Source of the DNA: Cyanobium sp. CACIAM 14
Lineage (GTDB): Bacteria > Cyanobacteriota > Cyanobacteriia > PCC-6307 > Cyanobiaceae
Reading direction: 5' to 3'
Assembly (NCBI GenBank): GCA_000708525.1
Contig: JMRP01000032.1
Location: 1-32,615, forward strand
DNA length: 32,615 bases
Under the pieces are notes generated by a model, which saw nothing but the letters and a program-made list of their open reading frames with translations, was not told the origin of the DNA and searched no databases. Positions 7,618 through 15,113 of the stretch are shown here, piece after piece. The first letter of the stretch is position 1. Each line of letters begins with the position of its first letter. The translations under genes and the position numbers were made by a program.

Positions 7618-8249
7618 GGCGGATCCGGTGGAACGGTGGGAAGACGGGGGCTGTGCCTGCCAGCGGCTGTCCTGGCGTGGGCGCCTGAGATGAACTTAAA
7701 CCGCTCGTTCGTAGTCGCTCAGGCCTCCGGCTCCCGGCTCGAAACGGCTGGAACAGGCGCTCCGCCATGGGCCGAAGGAGAAACCCTGGCGGTGAGATCA
7801 GGCTCTCGATTGGGACCTTCCGTTGGACCTGCTGTGCTTCCTGCTGCATCGCCCCCCACGCCATTCCGGTCATGGGATTTCGATTCTTCAGCAGTTCTGA
7901 GGCCCATCTGCAGCCGCTTCCCCACCGCTCCCGCGGGCGCTGGGGGTGGCGGAATGGCCGACAGGGCTGCCCAGCTCCTTTCGTGGGCCGGGTTGACTGC
8001 CCCTCCCGGCAATGCCTCGATGCCCATCTGGCGGCGACCGCTCTGGTGCAGGGGCAGCGGTTGGTGTGTCTCGATGCCGATGTCGAGCGATTCCCCGGAC
8101 TCCACTGGCTCCAGCTGGAGGAGCGGCCCCCTCCACTCTGAGCCCTCCCGTGCTCCGGATCGCCGCCCACCAGAACCTCCGCCATGGCCTCGGCGAGGGG
8201 CTTCCGCTGGGCGATCGGCAGCCGCTGCCGCGACGGTTAGGTTGTTGCC
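7618..8249. other. Gene-free stretch with toxin remnant
   Basis: These 632 bases hold no intact gene that can be defended. Several long frames cross it on both strands, but they are shadows or have odd composition (runs of Arg, Pro, Ser). The only recognisable content is the VapC/PIN-like remnant at about 7953-8141 on the plus strand. The rest probably contains the promoter of the HpsJ-like gene and that of the MNT/HEPN pair, but no convincing -35/-10 boxes were found. Confidence 0.5.
7953..8141 (+). pseudogene. VapC-type PIN-domain toxin, C-terminal remnant
   Basis: The frame from 8019 to the stop at 8141 reads DAHLAATALVQG, then RLVCLDADVERFPGLHWLQLE. This is the typical C-terminal part of PIN-domain toxins: DAHLAAxA helix, LxSxDxDF strand, RFPGLxW end. 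Just upstream, a different frame reads AGLTAPPGN, which fits the residues normally directly before that block. The frame changes between 8013 and 8019. No N-terminal catalytic Asp segment and no antitoxin partner were found. It is therefore read as the decayed end of a VapC-like ribonuclease. An MNT/HEPN pair begins 109 bases further on. Confidence is moderate because only about 45 residues carry the signal. Confidence 0.5.
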
Positions 8250-8615
8250 ATGAGGGTTACCGCCTCCCAGCGTCGCCACTGGCAGGAGCGCCTGGCCCTG
8301 GAACGGGAGGCCGGTTCGCTGCGTCTGGCGCGCGCCCTGCCGGCGGCCCGCCGCTGCGCCGCGGCCCTGCAGCGTCGCTGGCCCCAGATCCAGGGCGTCT
8401 GGCTCTTCGGTTCCGCCGTGGAGGGAAGGTTCGGGATGGATTCCGACATCGACCTGGCGGTGGAGGGGCTCCCGAACCTGGATCTGCTCGAGGCGATGGC
8501 GGAAGTGGAAGCCGCTGCCGCCGAAGACGACATCCCGGTGGATCTGGTGCGACTGGAGAGCCTGCCCCCCCACTGGCAGCGGCGGATCCGGGATCGGGGC
8601 CGGCTGCTGCAGTGA
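8250..8615 (+). CDS. MNT-type nucleotidyltransferase (MntA-like antitoxin)
   Basis: This 121-residue protein has the minimal nucleotidyltransferase signature: Gly54-Ser55 followed by Asp66-x-Asp68 (FGSAVEGRFGMDSDIDL), and a third acidic residue at Asp98 (IPVDLV). In MNT/HEPN systems such proteins neutralise the HEPN ribonuclease; some do so by adding AMP to it. All the acidic residues for catalysis are kept. An Arg/Ala-rich helix of about 45 residues precedes the domain. Its TGA overlaps the GTG of the next gene by four bases, as expected for a coupled toxin-antitoxin pair. Confidence 0.85.
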   Translation: MRVTASQRRHWQERLALEREAGSLRLARALPAARRCAAALQRRWPQIQGVWLFGSAVEGRFGMDSDIDLAVEGLPNLDLLEAMAEVEAAAAEDDIPVDLVRLESLPPHWQRRIRDRGRLLQ

Positions 8616-9127
8616 GCGGCAACGTTCCTTCCCGGCAGCAGCTGGACGATCTCCTGGAGGACCTGTCGGTGGAGCGCGGCAAGCTTCAGGCTCTGGTGGA
8701 GAGTCTGCGGGAGATCGCCCCGACCGGGGATCGGCAGGCTGCTGATTGGCAGACCGTTCACCCGCTGTGGGTGGATGCGGCGGCCCTGCGCCTGCAGAGG
8801 TTGTCCACCGGCATCGAGCGCTGCTGCGTGCTGATCGTGCGGGTGTTCAACGGCGCCACACCGGAGGGTGGGGACTGGCATCGGCGGCTGCTGGAGCGGA
8901 TGGGCTTCGCCACCGCCGTTCGGCCCGCCGTGCTGAGCGACGCCACGGTGCGAGGCCTTGGCGAACAGCTTCGCTTCCGCCATGTCGTGCGCCATCTCTA
9001 TGCCTATGAACTGGATGCCGAGCAGGTGAGGCGTCTGCTGGATCGGGCTCCGATCCTCTGGAGCGAGGTGAGCGCGGATCTCGAGCGTTTCACGTCCTGG
9101 CTGCAGGAGCTGCGGGCCGTTTCGTGA
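8612..9127 (+). CDS. HEPN-domain (HepT-like) ribonuclease toxin
   Basis: Starting at GTG 8612 the protein is 171 residues and largely helical. The frame is open further upstream, but that part overlaps the MNT gene. The GTGA overlap and the family N-terminus (QQLDDLLEDLSVERGKLQ) support this start. The HEPN motif Rx4H is present as Arg123-HVVR-His128 and is followed by YAYELD, a typical sequence of the HepT-like group. Such proteins are metal-independent ribonucleases whose activity is blocked by the partner nucleotidyltransferase. The downstream frame from 9124 is not supported as a gene. Confidence 0.82.
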   Translation: MSGNVPSRQQLDDLLEDLSVERGKLQALVESLREIAPTGDRQAADWQTVHPLWVDAAALRLQRLSTGIERCCVLIVRVFNGATPEGGDWHRRLLERMGFATAVRPAVLSDATVRGLGEQLRFRHVVRHLYAYELDAEQVRRLLDRAPILWSEVSADLERFTSWLQELRAVS

Positions 9128-9238
9128 GGGGCGCCAGCAGCCGTCCGAGCGGCATCGACGCCGGCCGCCGGGCCAACACTTCGCCCCAGCCCAACGAGCC
9201 GGAGCCGGCGGAGGGCAAGGGCTGTGCGTGGGGGCACG

Positions 9239-9266
9239 AAAAAAGGCCCCGCCGGGAGACGGGGCC
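9239..9266 (-). terminator. Rho-independent terminator of the PEP-CTERM-like gene
   Basis: On the minus strand a 7-bp GC stem (9260-9266 with 9245-9251, GGCCCCG/CGGGGCC) with an 8-base loop is followed directly by six T (complement of 9239-9244). It lies 24 bases past the stop of the gene ending at 9291. Confidence 0.85.
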
Positions 9267-9290
9267 AGTGGAAGAACACAGTCAGGGAGG

Positions 9291-10115
9291 TCAGGCCCTG
9301 GCCGAAGACTTGATGCGCCTGCGCAGCTTGCGGCTGAAGCCGAAGGCGACACCAGCGCCCATCACCGGCAGGGGTCCGGGGACAGGTGTTCCTATTTGCG
9401 AGTAGTCGTTGGCAAAGTTATCAACGACAGATGTTGGAGTCCACCAATCTCGCACCCAGATCTGATTGACTCCAGCAAAATTGCATGTCTGGGGTGCCCC
9501 ATTCGATGTCAACGTGCAGAGATCTCCTGCTGGAGCGGTCCTGTTTACTGGGTCTACTCCTGCGTCGGCATTGTAGGCGGCAAGACTGGAGTAAACGGCT
9601 TTGGTAACCGTGCCAGATTGAAATTGTCCACTGAGAAAGGCATCATCAAGCAGGTAGTTGGGATCCTTAGCCACCATGGTGTAGCCTAAGAAGCCGCCAT
9701 TGGTATCAAACTGTCCCTGTCCAGCTAAGTCCGCATCAACGTGCCACGGGTGCGGATCATTAGGGCCGGTGTAAGTAAATTGGATCGTGGAGCCATCTGG
9801 CATGCTGCTCCAACCCAAAAGTTGGAGTGTCTTGTCGCTGGGGTAAATGTTGTTTCCAGGGGGGTTCGGTACAGAACCAGTAACACTATTCGTGTCGCAC
9901 TGTGCTCCGCTGCTTGTGCCCCAGGAACATGTGTAACCGTTGCCAAATGCGTCCCAAGCCGCCTGAGCCGACCCAGCGCCAAGCAGGGAAGCTCCCCCCG
10001 CCAGCAAGGCAGCTCCCATCAGGCCTCGGACTAGTGATCTCTTCCGGAATGCCGTGAAGCCGCCATGGGGAGAGCCGAGGACCCTCGCCAGGGAAGTGGT
10101 GATGGATGTTGTCAT
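9291..10115 (-). CDS. PEP-CTERM-like exported protein
   Basis: This is a 274-residue secreted protein. A long N-terminal signal (FRKRSLVRGLMG, then a Gly/Ala core) has a likely cut after Ala52 (AQA-AW). The mature part is Asn/Gly/Thr-rich with Cys pairs near the start and in CTLTSNGAPQTC, and shows no enzyme motif. The last 30 residues form a tripartite sorting signal: VPGPLP, a short hydrophobic stretch (VMGAGVAFGF), and a basic tail (SRKLRRRIK). This is the cyanobacterial variant of PEP-CTERM, processed by an exosortase, which is not in the window. Base composition of the mature region looks lower in GC than its neighbours, suggesting transfer. It has its own terminator. Confidence 0.8.
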   Translation of the reverse strand: MTTSITTSLARVLGSPHGGFTAFRKRSLVRGLMGAALLAGGASLLGAGSAQAAWDAFGNGYTCSWGTSSGAQCDTNSVTGSVPNPPGNNIYPSDKTLQLLGWSSMPDGSTIQFTYTGPNDPHPWHVDADLAGQGQFDTNGGFLGYTMVAKDPNYLLDDAFLSGQFQSGTVTKAVYSSLAAYNADAGVDPVNRTAPAGDLCTLTSNGAPQTCNFAGVNQIWVRDWWTPTSVVDNFANDYSQIGTPVPGPLPVMGAGVAFGFSRKLRRRIKSSARA

Positions 10116-10252
10116 GGTGGGGCGTGCGGGGTGCGCAGTGGTTTTTCTAAGCCAACTACCAGTGAACCCCCAGTTATTCTTGGCCCAGGAAGATCATCTG
10201 CATTGAATGTGCAGCAGGTGGGCATCGAAAGCGCAGCAGGACATGTAGAACT

Positions 10253-10274
10253 GTTGTGGATGCCGTTGTGGATG
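10253..10274. repeat. Direct repeat GTTGTGGATG x2
   Basis: Two exact copies of GTTGTGGATG at 10253-10262 and 10265-10274, separated by CC, lie between rsmD (ends 10286) and the PEP-CTERM-like gene. Read on the minus strand they contain CATCCACAA, which is close to but does not match the DnaA box consensus. No function is assigned. Confidence 0.45.
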
Positions 10275-10285
10275 TCGGCAAGTCC

Positions 10286-10852
10286 TCACCTTCCGCCCTC
10301 CTCTTCCAGCAGCACCACCGTGCTGCCGCCGTAGCGCCGCTGGTCGCGAAGCCGCCAGCCGGCCGGCAGCTCGGGCACCGCATCGCTGGCGCACTCCCAC
10401 ACCAGGAGGCCGCCCGGGCGCAGCCAGTTTCCTTGGTGCACCGCCACTGCGATCGGGATGTGAAGTCCGGCGGCATAGGGCGGATCCGCGTAGATCAGAT
10501 CGAAGGGTGCCTCGCAGGCACGCCCCAGCCAGCGCAGCACCTCGTCGCACACCACCGTGGCGCGGGGAGCCTGGGGCGCCGATGGCCGGCCCTTCAGCAC
10601 CGCCTCCAGGTTGGCCCGGGCCACCGCGGCGATGCGGCGATCCCGTTCCACCGCAATCACGTCGGCCGCCCCCCGCTGCAGGGCCTCGCAGGCCATGGCG
10701 CCGCTGCCGCAGCAGAGATCCAGCCAGCGGCAGCCCGGAAGCTCGGCGGCCAGCAGGTTCATCACCGCCAGCCGCACCCGCGAGGCGGTGGGGCGGGCCG
10801 TGGCGCCGGGCGGGCTCCGCAGCTTGCGGCCCCCGCTGAGCCGCAGCGTCAC
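10286..10852 (-). CDS. rsmD: 16S rRNA (guanine966-N2)-methyltransferase RsmD
   Basis: This 188-residue Rossmann-fold methyltransferase starts MTLRLSGGRKLRSPPG and contains TRPTasrvRlavmN-like residues (ARPTASRVRLAVMN). The SAM-binding motif WLDLCCGSGAMACEAL and the catalytic YADPPYAAG for exocyclic amine methylation are both present. RsmD modifies G966 of 16S rRNA (E. coli numbering) in the 30S P-site region. The start GTG at 10852 overlaps the TGA of hisH (GTGA). It is the last gene of the minus-strand run from trxA. No hairpin terminator was found after it. Confidence 0.92.
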   Translation of the reverse strand: MTLRLSGGRKLRSPPGATARPTASRVRLAVMNLLAAELPGCRWLDLCCGSGAMACEALQRGAADVIAVERDRRIAAVARANLEAVLKGRPSAPQAPRATVVCDEVLRWLGRACEAPFDLIYADPPYAAGLHIPIAVAVHQGNWLRPGGLLVWECASDAVPELPAGWRLRDQRRYGGSTVVLLEEEGGR

Positions 10853-11472
10853 AGGGCGGCCAGCCAGTCGAGCCAGCGGCGCAGCATCGCCGCCCCCACC
10901 GGTCCCGATTTCTCCGGGTGGAACTGGCAGGCCGCGATGGACCCCTGCCAGACCGCCGCAGAGACCGGGTGGCCCGCGTAGTCGACCCGTGCGGTGGTGG
11001 CCGCCGCATCGGCCGGCTCGGCGGCGAAGGAATGGACGAAGTAGACCCAGGCCTCGGGGGTGGCCTCCGGCAGCAACGGGCTGGGGGTGGCCGGGATCAG
11101 GGGGGCCCAGCCCATGTGGGGCAGGGGATGGCCGGGGACCCGCGGCAGGGACTTCACCCGGCCGGCCAGCAGGCCCAGCCCTTCGGAGCGGCCTTCCTCG
11201 CTGGCCTCGAACAGCAGCTGGAGGCCGAGGCAGATGCCCAGCAGCGGCCGGCCGCTGGCGCAGGAGCGGTGCAGGGCCTGCTCCAGCCCGGCCGCCCGCA
11301 GCCGTTCCATGGCCGGATCGAATGCGCCCACCCCCGGCAGCACCAGGGCCTCGCAGGCGTCCAGGGAGGCGGCGTCGTGCACGGTCTCCAGGTCGGCGCC
11401 GAGCCGTTCGAAGGCCCTCTCCACCGAATGGAGATTGCCCATGCCGTAGTCGATCAGGCCGATGCGGGTCAT
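10849..11472 (-). CDS. hisH: Imidazole glycerol phosphate synthase glutaminase subunit HisH
   Basis: HisH supplies ammonia from glutamine to HisF for imidazole glycerol phosphate in histidine synthesis, with AICAR as by-product. The 207-residue class I amidotransferase has IGLIDYGMGNLHSV at the start, the oxyanion region LPGVGAF, the nucleophile Cys81 in GICLGLQLLF, and the His-Pro-Glu of CQFHPEKS near residue 190. All triad residues are present. Its ATG at 11472 overlaps the TGA of the LOG gene (ATGA), and its stop overlaps the rsmD start. HisF is not in this window. Confidence 0.95.
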   Translation of the reverse strand: MTRIGLIDYGMGNLHSVERAFERLGADLETVHDAASLDACEALVLPGVGAFDPAMERLRAAGLEQALHRSCASGRPLLGICLGLQLLFEASEEGRSEGLGLLAGRVKSLPRVPGHPLPHMGWAPLIPATPSPLLPEATPEAWVYFVHSFAAEPADAAATTARVDYAGHPVSAAVWQGSIAACQFHPEKSGPVGAAMLRRWLDWLAAL

Positions 11473-12656
11473 GGCGGACCGCCGGTCGGCATCCGCTCGG
11501 CGGGGTGTTCGAGCGCCGGGTCGGCCGCCAGATCGAGGCCGTTGAGGTGATCGATGAACTGGTACAGACGCCCGACGCGCCGCTTGTCGAAACGCAGCCG
11601 CAGGCAGGGCCGCAGCAGTCCGTTGTCGTCGACCCCCTCGCCGCTCTGGATGGCGCCTTCCTCCAGCAGGTCGGCGAAGCTGCGGTTCAGCTCAGGCAGC
11701 AGCGACCGGGGCACCTCGGCGTTGAGCAGCAGCTCGATGCGGTCCTCCCCCAGCAGGGCGCTGTGGAACACCCGGTAGAAACGGCAGATGTGCGCGACGG
11801 CTTCCTCCGCGCAGGAGGCCTCCACCACCAGATCCACGTCCTCCGGCGAGATCAGGCCCCGCGCCGCCAGTTCGCTGTGCACGTTGCGCTGCCAGACGCT
11901 CCAGAAGTCGTCGCCCGGCGGTGCCACCAGCACCAGGGGAATGGGCGGGGTGCGGCCGGTCTGGATCAGGGTGAGGCACTCGAACAGTTCATCGAGCGTG
12001 CCGAATCCGCCGGGCATCACCACCAGGGCATCGCTCTCCATCAGGAAGAAGAGCTTGCGGGTGAAGAAGTAGCGGAAATACAGCAGCCGGTTGTCGCAGG
12101 CGCTCACGAACGGGTTGGGGTGCTGCTCGAAGGGCAGATCCACGTTGAGGCCGATGCTGTGGTCGCAGCCCGCACCGCTGTTGGCTCCTTCCATCACGCC
12201 GCCACCGGCCCCCGTCATCACCTCGAAGCCCTGCTCCACCGCCAGCCGGGCCACCTCTTCGGCCAGCAGGTAGCAGGGATCCTGCCGCCGAGTGCGGGCC
12301 GAGCCGAAGACGCTGATCTTGCGGGTGCTGCGGCGGGGCCTGAACACTTCCAGCGCCTCGCTGATGTCGGCCAGGCAACCGGTGATCAGGCGCCACTCCT
12401 CATCCTCCTTCTCGCCGCGGGCCACCTCGAGCAGGGAAACGATGGCCCTCTCGATCTGGCGGCGCTGCGGATGGCCGCTGAGCTCCTCGGCGAGCGCCTG
12501 CAGAGGGCTTCTGCCCGCCGAGGCTGAGGGGCTCAGCGGTGGCGGGCTCGGGGGTGGGGGAGAGGTCAGTGGAGCGGATTCAGAGGTATTTGCTGATGGT
12601 GCCGGAGAGGGTGTTCTTGGGCACGGCTCCCACGACGGTGTCGACTTTCTGCCCAC
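11469..12656 (-). CDS. LOG family protein (TIGR00730-like), start uncertain
   Basis: The core (from about residue 113) has the lysine-decarboxylase-like/LOG fold: [18 protein letters not shown], and the hallmark [15 protein letters not shown] enzymes release the free base from nucleoside monophosphates (cytokinin activation in plants). A C-terminal extension of about 100 residues is typical of the longer cyanobacterial forms. The start is a problem. The frame opens at GTG 12656, which would overlap trxA by 77 bases and give a Pro/Ser-rich leader. After the trxA stop at 12580 no ATG, GTG or TTG occurs before conserved sequence; a CTG near 12559 is the only near-cognate choice. The stop overlaps the hisH start. 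The family call is firm; the N-terminus is not. Confidence 0.85.
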   Translation of the reverse strand: MGRKSTPSWEPCPRTPSPAPSANTSESAPLTSPPPPSPPPLSPSASAGRSPLQALAEELSGHPQRRQIERAIVSLLEVARGEKEDEEWRLITGCLADISEALEVFRPRRSTRKISVFGSARTRRQDPCYLLAEEVARLAVEQGFEVMTGAGGGVMEGANSGAGCDHSIGLNVDLPFEQHPNPFVSACDNRLLYFRYFFTRKLFFLMESDALVVMPGGFGTLDELFECLTLIQTGRTPPIPLVLVAPPGDDFWSVWQRNVHSELAARGLISPEDVDLVVEASCAEEAVAHICRFYRVFHSALLGEDRIELLLNAEVPRSLLPELNRSFADLLEEGAIQSGEGVDDNGLLRPCLRLRFDKRRVGRLYQFIDHLNGLDLAADPALEHPAERMPTGGPP

Positions 12657-12903
12657 CTTTGAAGAGCATCAGCGTCGGAATGCTGCGAATGCCGTACTGG
12701 CTGGCGACGTTGGGATTCTCGTCGGTGTTGAGCTTGTAGACGCGGATCTTGCCTTCGTATTCCTTGGCGATCTCATCCACGATCGGCGCCACCATGCGGC
12801 AGGGCCCGCACCAGGGGGCCCAGAAATCGACCAGCACGGGCACATCGCTCTTGAGCACGTCTTGCTCGAAGGAGGCGTCGGTGACGGCTGCGGCGCTGGA
12901 CAT
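12580..12903 (-). CDS. trxA: Thioredoxin
   Basis: A 107-residue thioredoxin with the active site Trp31-Cys32-Gly-Pro-Cys35 and the cis-proline segment [11 protein letters not shown]. The C-terminus [16 protein letters not shown] is characteristic of the m-type/TrxA group of cyanobacteria. It reduces target protein disulfides, fed by ferredoxin- or NADPH-thioredoxin reductase. It is first in a minus-strand run with the LOG gene, hisH and rsmD, and follows guaB3 by about 245 bases. An AGGA sits almost directly against the ATG, closer than usual for a ribosome-binding site. Confidence 0.97.
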   Translation of the reverse strand: MSSAAAVTDASFEQDVLKSDVPVLVDFWAPWCGPCRMVAPIVDEIAKEYEGKIRVYKLNTDENPNVASQYGIRSIPTLMLFKGGQKVDTVVGAVPKNTLSGTISKYL

Positions 12904-13022
12904 TCCTGGCTGACTCGGGAGAAGGTCAATCTAGCAACCGGCATCTCGCCAGCCCCCTGGCCCGGGCGGAGCGTTGCAGGTCGTAGCGCAGGCACGCCCG
13001 GGGTGCCTGGATGGGGTAATAC

Positions 13023-13044
13023 AAAAAGCCCGGGCACGCCGGGC
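13023..13044 (-). terminator. Rho-independent terminator after guaB3
   Basis: On the minus strand, GCCCGG/CCGGGC (13039-13044 with 13028-13033) forms a 6-bp stem with a 5-base loop and is followed by five T (complement of 13023-13027). It ends the guaB3 transcript before the trxA promoter region. Confidence 0.75.
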
Positions 13045-13094
13045 CGGGGGGTGTGAGGAGTGTGCGAGCCGTAGCCCCCACATCCTGAGGTTAG

Positions 13095-13137
13095 CCCCCC
13101 ATCTCGCCCTGAGAGGGGGGGTGTCCCGGAATGGGAC
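13095..13137. other. Two adjacent hairpins in the guaB3 3' region
   Basis: One stem pairs 13095-13105 with 13111-13121 (C6/G6 plus TCTC/GAGA, one mismatch). The next pairs 13123-13127 with 13133-13137 (GTCCC/GGGAC). Both lie between the guaB3 stop and its terminator and lack a T-run. They may stabilise the 3' end of the mRNA. Confidence 0.5.
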
Positions 13138-13149
13138 GGCGCGGTTTTC

Positions 13150-14313
13150 CTATTTACCCATGCCCAGCTGCTGGGCCTTCTGGTACACCTTGCCCTCGGT
13201 GAGCAGCGAGGGCGCCACCACCACTTCCACCTGCTGCATCTCCCGGAGGGTGCGGGCCCCAAGGGTGCCCATGGAGGTGCGGATGCAGCCGAGCAGGTTC
13301 TGGGTGCCGTCATCGAGGCCTGCCGGACCCCGCAGGATCTTCTCGAGGCTGCCCGTGGTGCCCACCTTGATGCGGGTGCCCCGGGGCAGCACCGGGCTGG
13401 GTGTGGCCATGCCCCAGTGGAAGCCGCGGCCGGGCGCTTCGGCGGCCCTGGCGATCGGCGAGCCGATCATCACCGCGTCGGCGCCGCAGGCCAGGCATTT
13501 GCAGATGTCACCGCCGGTGACGATGCCACCGTCGGCCACCACGGGCACGTAGCGGCCGCTCTCCTTCTCGTAGTCGTCGCGGGCGGCGGCGCAGTCGGCC
13601 ACGGCGGTGGCCTGGGGGATGCCGACCCCCAGCACCCCGCGGGAGGTGCAGGCGGCGCCGGGGCCGATGCCCACCAGCACGCCGGCGGCCCCGGCCCGCA
13701 TGAGTTGCAGGGTGACCTCGTAGGTGACGCAGTTGCCGATCACCACCGGCACGCCCAGGTCACGGCAGAGGGCGGCCAGATCGAGGGTCCGCCCGCCTTC
13801 CGGGCCGATGTGTTCGGTGGAGACCACCGTGGCCTGCACAAAGAAAAGATCGGCGCCCGATTCCGCCACCGCCGCCCCGAAGCGCAGGGCCGCGGCCGGG
13901 GTGGCGCTCACCGCCGCGATGCCGCCGCCCGCCTTGATCTCGGCGATCCGCCGGCGGACCAGGTCCTCGCGCACCGGCTGGCTGTAGAGCTCCTGCATCA
14001 GACCCACGAACGCGTCGCGGCCCACCGAGGCGATCCGCTCGAGGATCGGTTCGGGATCGTCGTAGCGGCACTGGACCCCCTCGAGGTTGAGCACGCCCAG
14101 GGCGCCGAGCCGGCTCAGCTCGATGCACATCCGTACATCCACCACCCCGTCCATGGCACTGGCGATGATCGGGATCTCCCTCTCGATTCCGCCCAGGCTC
14201 CAGCGGCAGTCGGTCACCTCCGGATCCACGGTGCGGCCACCAGGCACCAGGGCGATCTCGTCGATGCCATAGGCGCGGCGGACGGTCCGGGAGCGACCGA
14301 GCTGAATGTTCAC
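13150..14313 (-). CDS. guaB3: GuaB3-family IMP dehydrogenase-like protein
   Basis: The protein belongs to the IMPDH/GMP-reductase (beta/alpha)8 family. GTG at 14313 gives 387 residues and the family N-terminus (NIQLGRSRTVRRAYGIDEIALVPG). The open frame reaches 14346, but those 11 extra residues are not conserved. Catalytic Cys222 lies in GPGAACTSRG. The glycine-rich phosphate loop VVADGGIVTGGD and AVMIGSPIARAAEAPG follow. There is no CBS pair, which separates GuaB3 from canonical GuaB. Members from cyanobacteria convert IMP to XMP using NAD, so this may be the guanine-nucleotide branch enzyme. Three hairpins follow the stop, the last a terminator. Confidence 0.93.
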   Translation of the reverse strand: MNIQLGRSRTVRRAYGIDEIALVPGGRTVDPEVTDCRWSLGGIEREIPIIASAMDGVVDVRMCIELSRLGALGVLNLEGVQCRYDDPEPILERIASVGRDAFVGLMQELYSQPVREDLVRRRIAEIKAGGGIAAVSATPAAALRFGAAVAESGADLFFVQATVVSTEHIGPEGGRTLDLAALCRDLGVPVVIGNCVTYEVTLQLMRAGAAGVLVGIGPGAACTSRGVLGVGIPQATAVADCAAARDDYEKESGRYVPVVADGGIVTGGDICKCLACGADAVMIGSPIARAAEAPGRGFHWGMATPSPVLPRGTRIKVGTTGSLEKILRGPAGLDDGTQNLLGCIRTSMGTLGARTLREMQQVEVVVAPSLLTEGKVYQKAQQLGMGK

Positions 14314-14389
14314 CGTTGAGCGGACACAGTCGCCACAAACTATCAACCGGTCCGCGCCGGCCCCCTTGGCGGAGCCTGGTCGCGGCGGG

Positions 14390-15043
14390 TCAGTCCCTGC
14401 CGCGGAAATCGTTCCAGCGCCGGCCCCACTCGGCGAGGACCTGCTCCCGGTCGCTCTTCCTCACCAGCCGGGTGAGGGAGAAGCGGGTCACGGCGATCAG
14501 TCCCACCAGTTCCAGCAGGCCGCCCACCAGGGGCAGGCTGTCGAGGGTGCCGATCAGGGAGGCGTAGACCCGCAGCAGCAGGATCACGCCGATCAGGATC
14601 GCCAGCCCCTTGAGCGGGCCGCGGATGCGCTGCCACTGGGCCTGGAGCTCGCCGCTGGCGAACCAGTCGCGGAGTTTCTGCAGCAGCAGCTCGAACTCGC
14701 CGCCCCCTTCCCCGCCGCTCTGGGCGGCGCCCTCCAGGGGCGGGACCTCCAGGGTGGAGGCGATGCCGGGCTCGCCGGTGGGCGCCGGTGCGGGCTGGGC
14801 CGCAGGAGCCGGGGGCGGTTCGGGCGTCGGTGCAGGGAGCGGTGCGACCGGCGGCACGCTCACGGTCTCGGCCTGTGGCGGGGCCACCGGTTCGGGCTCA
14901 GGCTCGGCCACCGGTTCGGGTGGGGCCGCAACGGGTTCCGCCTCCGATGACGCGACCGTGCCCGTCCCCTCGCCGCCAGTCGGTATCGATTGCGGCGAAG
15001 GCCCGTTCTCCTCGGACGAAGGGCTGAAGGGGGTCTCGGCCAT
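14390..15043 (-). CDS. CAAD-domain membrane protein (CURT1-like)
   Basis: Residues 1 to about 110 are low complexity, rich in Pro, Ala and Glu. From about 118 a CAAD domain follows: an amphipathic helix (FELLLQKLRDWFAS), two adjacent hydrophobic helices (about 145-165 and 170-188, with LDSLPLVGGLLELVGLIAV between), and a charged C-terminal helix (SDREQVLAEWGRRWNDF). CAAD domains are appended to some cyanobacterial aminoacyl-tRNA synthetases and are shared with the CURT1 proteins that bend thylakoid membranes. No synthetase domain is present here, so a thylakoid membrane-shaping or anchoring role is more likely. It lies on the same strand as guaB3, 76 bases upstream. Confidence 0.82.
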   Translation of the reverse strand: MAETPFSPSSEENGPSPQSIPTGGEGTGTVASSEAEPVAAPPEPVAEPEPEPVAPPQAETVSVPPVAPLPAPTPEPPPAPAAQPAPAPTGEPGIASTLEVPPLEGAAQSGGEGGGEFELLLQKLRDWFASGELQAQWQRIRGPLKGLAILIGVILLLRVYASLIGTLDSLPLVGGLLELVGLIAVTRFSLTRLVRKSDREQVLAEWGRRWNDFRGRD

Positions 15044-15113
15044 GGCTGGCGCGGCGGCTTTCGCCGGAGCTTACGGCCGTTTGCCCGAACCGCTTCCGCC
15101 CCCGCCGGACACG

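Noticed and set aside
7025-8185. Long minus-strand frame over the HpsJ-like gene and the gap
   Set aside because: Mostly a shadow of the HpsJ-like gene; its free part (about 7800-7900) has no recognisable domain.
7719-8573. Minus-strand frame over the MNT gene
   Set aside because: Composition is typical of an antisense shadow; the plus-strand MNT motif is clear.
9124-9405. Small plus-strand frame after the HEPN gene
   Set aside because: It crosses the minus-strand terminator and the end of the PEP-CTERM-like gene and has no protein-like pattern.
10253-10274. Pair of DnaA-box-like sites as a replication origin
   Set aside because: Only partial matches, two copies, no AT-rich unwinding element and no dnaA/dnaN nearby.
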